Assembly: GCA_963989245.1 (NCBI GenBank)
Contig: OZ022339.1
Location: 11,717,613 to 11,781,612 of the forward strand
Direction: 5' to 3'
DNA: 64,000 bases
Origin: Nansenia antarctica
Lineage: Eukaryota > Chordata > Actinopteri > Argentiniformes > Microstomatidae
The first letter of the stretch is position 1; each line of letters begins with the position of its first letter. The notes beneath the pieces are model-generated. The model was not told the origin of the DNA. It saw only the letters and a program-made list of their open reading frames with translations, and searched no databases. Made by a program: the position numbers and the translations under genes. Positions 60,734-64,000 of this stretch are shown piece by piece.

Positions 60734-62042
60734 AGGTCCCATATTATACTATGTTTCAACAAGTTAATTTAGGTCTCTGGGGTCCCCGAAAATACCACTC
60801 AGATTTTAATTTAAAGGCATTCTAGAATGCCTCTATACGCCTTTTTGTCAGTCCTGTTCTCGACGGGCTGTTTCTGTGTCTGTAGCTTTAAATGCAGATG
60901 CTGCTCCCCACGCCCCATCTGCCTTGATGTTATGGTTAATTTATACAGTCAATTATTGAAGAAGAAACTCATTACACAGAACATTTTACTTGGAGTGTAA
61001 CTTGTGTTGTGACCAAGCCCCATCCACTTTTTAAAATTATTAGTTTGGACCCCCCACTTTAACCATGTTTTTACCATGTCCAAAAGCAGTGCGTCGGTCT
61101 ATCTACGCTATTTTCAGATCGCTGTGTCAGTGCGTCATTATGACATCCATTCCGCTTGCTTATTGAGAGAATGCCCAAATCAATGGATATTAGCCTGGGC
61201 TTCACTTTACACACACTACTCAGCTAGTACAGCTTTATGGTCTGAGCAAGTTAGCTGCTGGGTCTAATCAAAGTTACACAACATTGCCAAGCAAAGGAAT
61301 TCCTGCAGTTTGACCATTTCTTTTTCACACGTCTATCGTTAAGCTTAAACGTTATTGTGTATCCTGCAGCAAGTAATGGCAGTAACTTTGTAGAAAATGT
61401 AATCTAATATATATGACCTCAGCTGTTAGCATTAGTTAGTGCTACATGGCAAAAGAAACAGGACCATTAAAGAAAAATGTACATTTACCTTCTTCTGCAT
61501 TTTTGTCACGGACAGAGTTGGTATTGATTCCTCATTCAAGACAGGTTTCGCGGCAAGTCCTGCTTTGTACTGACCCAGGTTGGTAAAGCAGTCAGATAAA
61601 AAGTGGCACAAAGCACACTTGTACAGGTTTTTGCTAACTGTAGCTGGGACGTTGCCATCAAAGATAAATATCCACTCAGCTCTTCTGTCCTCTGAGGCTG
61701 ATGTAGGCTGTCCTGTGCAGCCAACAGCAGAGCAGTTGCTATGCTTAGCTCTTTGCTTCGACATGATGCTAGTAAGTCTGGCAAAAGAAAAGGGGGGAAA
61801 AAAAGCTGTGGGCGGAGATATTCAGATGGGGGGGCGGTATAATGCAAATGAGACCCCTCTGTTACGTAGGAAAGGGAGGCAAATCTGAATGACTTGTTGA
61901 ATCGCATGTTCTCTGAAATAGGCAGCCCACAAAAACTGACTGAGTGCTTTCATTTCGCAATTTGTGTGTTAGTAGGCCCATCAGAGATCCAAATGTATGT
62001 GCACAAGCACTGAAAAAGTGAGTTTTTCACAGTATGGGACCT
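60734..62042. mobile_element. Kolobok-like DNA transposon, internally deleted
   Basis: The ends AGGTCCCATA (60734) and TATGGGACCT (62042) are inverse copies and each abuts TTAA (60730-60733 and 62043-62046). TTAA duplications with AGG-type ends fit the Kolobok superfamily (piggyBac also uses TTAA but has different ends). The 1.3-kb interior contains a THAP-like first exon on the minus strand and no full transposase. Confidence 0.65.
61432..61764 (-). pseudogene. THAP-like N-terminal exon of a Kolobok-type transposase
   Basis: From ATG at 61764: MSKQRAKHSNCSAVGCTGQP, then FIFDGNVPATVSKNLYKCAL, SDCFTNLGQYKAGLAAK. The Cys-X4-Cys start followed by a second Cys/His pair resembles the degenerate THAP-type finger at the start of transposases in this fish family. 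The second zinc-ligand region is altered (CALCHF) and the catalytic exons are missing, so it is a remnant. Confidence 0.55.
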
Positions 62043-62046
62043 TTAA

Positions 62047-63125
62047 GCTTCAAAGTCAAAATGCTAATGGTGACAGGGAGATATTTAAGTAAATTGTGAA
62101 GTGGGAAATGTTTGCTGTGTTGGGGCTCCATTTAGACCCTTGAGGTGTGCTTCAGAGGAGTGGTCTTCTCTGATGTTGTCTTGTTCAGCACTCTCTTACC
62201 AGGGCTGGAGATAGATAGATTATGATGTTATATGGGTAAATCTGTGTTAACTCTCTGTTTTGTTTTGATGACACATTTTGATGCCAGGTTATAAGTTATT
62301 CAAACAACAGCAAATGCCATTTCTCATATTTATTATGTCAAGATGTGTTATATTGGGTTAATTCACTTCAAGTTCTCAAAGAGTTTTTTACGCAATGAAA
62401 AGTAACCTTGTTTGATTTTAATGGCATTAAGACAGCAGAATCGTATTGCATTTTTTTTTTTTTTTTTTATGTATGTTCTTTAACTGTCAGCAGAACAGCA
62501 AACCAACTGTCCGTTATGCTGTAACTCCAGTTTTCACAGAATATTCTTGTATAATAATAATGTAATTGATATCTCCAGCCCGTCTTGCAATCAGAGTTGT
62601 GTGACTTTTGTGATCAGGTGCCTTATTTATCGAGTGTAAAGTAATAGAAATGTGTTGCTAAAGGTGAAGCCTCAGTTCTCTTGCTGTTGCACATACTGAA
62701 GTACTGTAGGAGGAGAGAGAGGCCGTCTTCATGCTCAACTTCCCTTTGGGCTTAAAGGAAATGAGACAAGAGGAAGGACACCATTTTGAGCTACTGAGAT
62801 GCAGCCCTGTATTCCCATTTCACCTCTGTCTTTCTGCAACAGTGTGACCCCTCCCCACTCTTATATTGTCCTCTCCTTTTATTTTGAATGTGTAAAAATG
62901 AAGCATCATGCTTTATTCTGATATGATCTTATTTGTTTTTGTGTTTTTGGCTTTAGATTCTGGGCCATTTATTTTCAGAATAGTAGCATTATCTGTTGTT
63001 ATTGAAGCTGTGTTTAACGTGTAAAATCCGCCAAGGGTAAGCTACATTTTTTATGTTTTGACCTTTGTAAGAAATCATATTTTTCTCTGTTGAAATATGA
63101 GGGATATTAAGCCTCAATTAGAGTA
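62047..63125. other. LCOR downstream region
   Basis: AT-rich sequence with a T-run at about 62451-62469. Possibly the distal long-form 3'UTR. No gene or repeat otherwise recognised. Confidence 0.5.
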
Positions 63126-63881
63126 CAGTGGGGTGCAAACATGTGGGCACCCCTGGTTTAACTGTCTGTTACAATTAATCTCCAAGTGATTGAAAGCAAA
63201 CCTGAACACTAAATGCTACAAAGTTAAAACATGACACCTTTCTGCAAATTTTAAAACAAGGTTTCTTTTTATTTTAATTTTCCAGGGCCCTGTGCAAAAC
63301 AGGGGAAACGTTTTGCATTATTCTTTGTTACCTTTTGAGAAGATGACCACGGTGATTTACTTGCTAGAGGGCTCTGCACACAGCGTGCGATTTCTGTTGC
63401 GCGTCAACATTCCATTTTTAAGTTTGAATGGAAGTCTATGAGAACATCGCATTTCAACACACACGGCCCCGATTTTAATCGCACGGCGAAAATTCGATTC
63501 CATTCATTTTGAATGGGACAAAGCACACGGCGTGCGAGTTTTGTCGCACTGTCAAATTTGTGCTTTTTCCCATTCAAAATGAATGGAATCGAATTTTCGC
63601 CGTGCGATTAAAATCGGGGCCGTGTGTGTTGAAATGCGATGTTCTCATAGACTTCCATTCAAACTTAAAAATGGAATGTTGACGCGCAACAGAAATCGCA
63701 CGCTGTGTGCAGAGCCCTTAGGGCTTTTCCCATACCAATTTCCACCGTCAGAAACATCAGAAAATTTAACAATTGAAGTTATGTTTAACTTTGTACCATT
63801 TAGAGGTTAGGTTTGTTTCTTTACACTTAGATATTAATTGTTAAAGGTATTTTGACTAGGAGTGCCCACATTTTCAGGCCA
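63126..63881. mobile_element. Tc1/mariner-like element, partial
   Basis: Begins after TA with CAGTGGGGTGCAAACATG and TGGGCACCCCTGG, a typical fish Tc1-like terminus. The phrase aggagtgcccacattttc near 63861 is an approximate inverse of it. A 351-bp MITE is inserted inside. The right limit is uncertain. Confidence 0.55.
63368..63718. mobile_element. Palindromic MITE with 152-bp arms
   Basis: Starts AGGGCTCTGCACAC and ends GTGTGCAGAGCCCT. Arms 63368-63519 and 63567-63718 appear as perfect inverse copies around a 47-bp loop. The trinucleotide TAG flanks both sides (63365-63367 and 63719-63721). A 3-bp T-A-rich duplication suggests a PIF/Harbinger origin, but the class is not proven. Confidence 0.85.
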
Positions 63882-64000
63882 TTTCATCCTCTCAATCTTT
63901 GTTAAAGATATGTACTGATATTCTCCTGCAATGTGGTCATCATTACCCACTATTGCATGCAGAGCAACATCATCCCACTTTTGCAGTGCTGCAACCTCCT

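Noticed and set aside
63583..63810. 75-codon frame in the palindrome
   Set aside because: Translation of one MITE arm; its opposite arm gives the mirrored frame.

Overview
This is nuclear DNA from a ray-finned (teleost) fish. The evidence is vertebrate-type split genes, long CA/GT microsatellites, and a repeat content typical of fish: L2-like LINEs, a restriction-endonuclease LINE of the R2/HERO type, a Ty3/Gypsy element, hAT, Tc1-like and Kolobok-like DNA transposons, and MITEs. I cannot name the species.

Two conserved genes lie head to head. On the minus strand (about 3.9-6.6 kb) is MORN4, four coding exons that join to 146 residues, the length I recall for the human protein. On the plus strand (31.9-60.5 kb) is LCOR. 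Its exons 1-6 can splice to either of two terminal exons in the same phase. Exon 7 (46304-47387) gives LCOR with its Psq/HTH DNA-binding domain (609 aa). Exon 8 (55050-60513) gives a C10orf12/PALI1-type protein (2069 aa) that lacks the HTH; in mammals PALI1 is a PRC2 accessory factor. Both joins are whole numbers of codons. In human both genes are on 10q24, so this looks like conserved synteny.

The 24 kb between the genes is a nest of mobile elements. Positions 7426-17126 are bounded by about 60-bp inverted repeats and a perfect 12-bp direct repeat; inside is an L2-like LINE interrupted by a complete Ty3/Gypsy element (9104-16666) with apparently identical LTRs and open gag and pol. Positions 18118-28747 are a hAT-type element with a perfect 8-bp target duplication, itself carrying an intact R2/HERO-type LINE ORF and a 5'-truncated, frameshifted LINE. 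Further hAT, L2 and LINE relics fill 28.9-31.4 kb.

LCOR introns hold microsatellites and MITEs, including a 631-bp hAT MITE that ends 50 bp before exon 2. Exon 8 contains about 0.9 kb of in-frame 21-bp minisatellite encoding a PPLPVAS-like heptad. Downstream are a Kolobok-like element with a THAP-like exon, and a Tc1-like end into which a 351-bp near-perfect palindrome has inserted. Positions 215-1036 and much of the long introns show nothing I can name.
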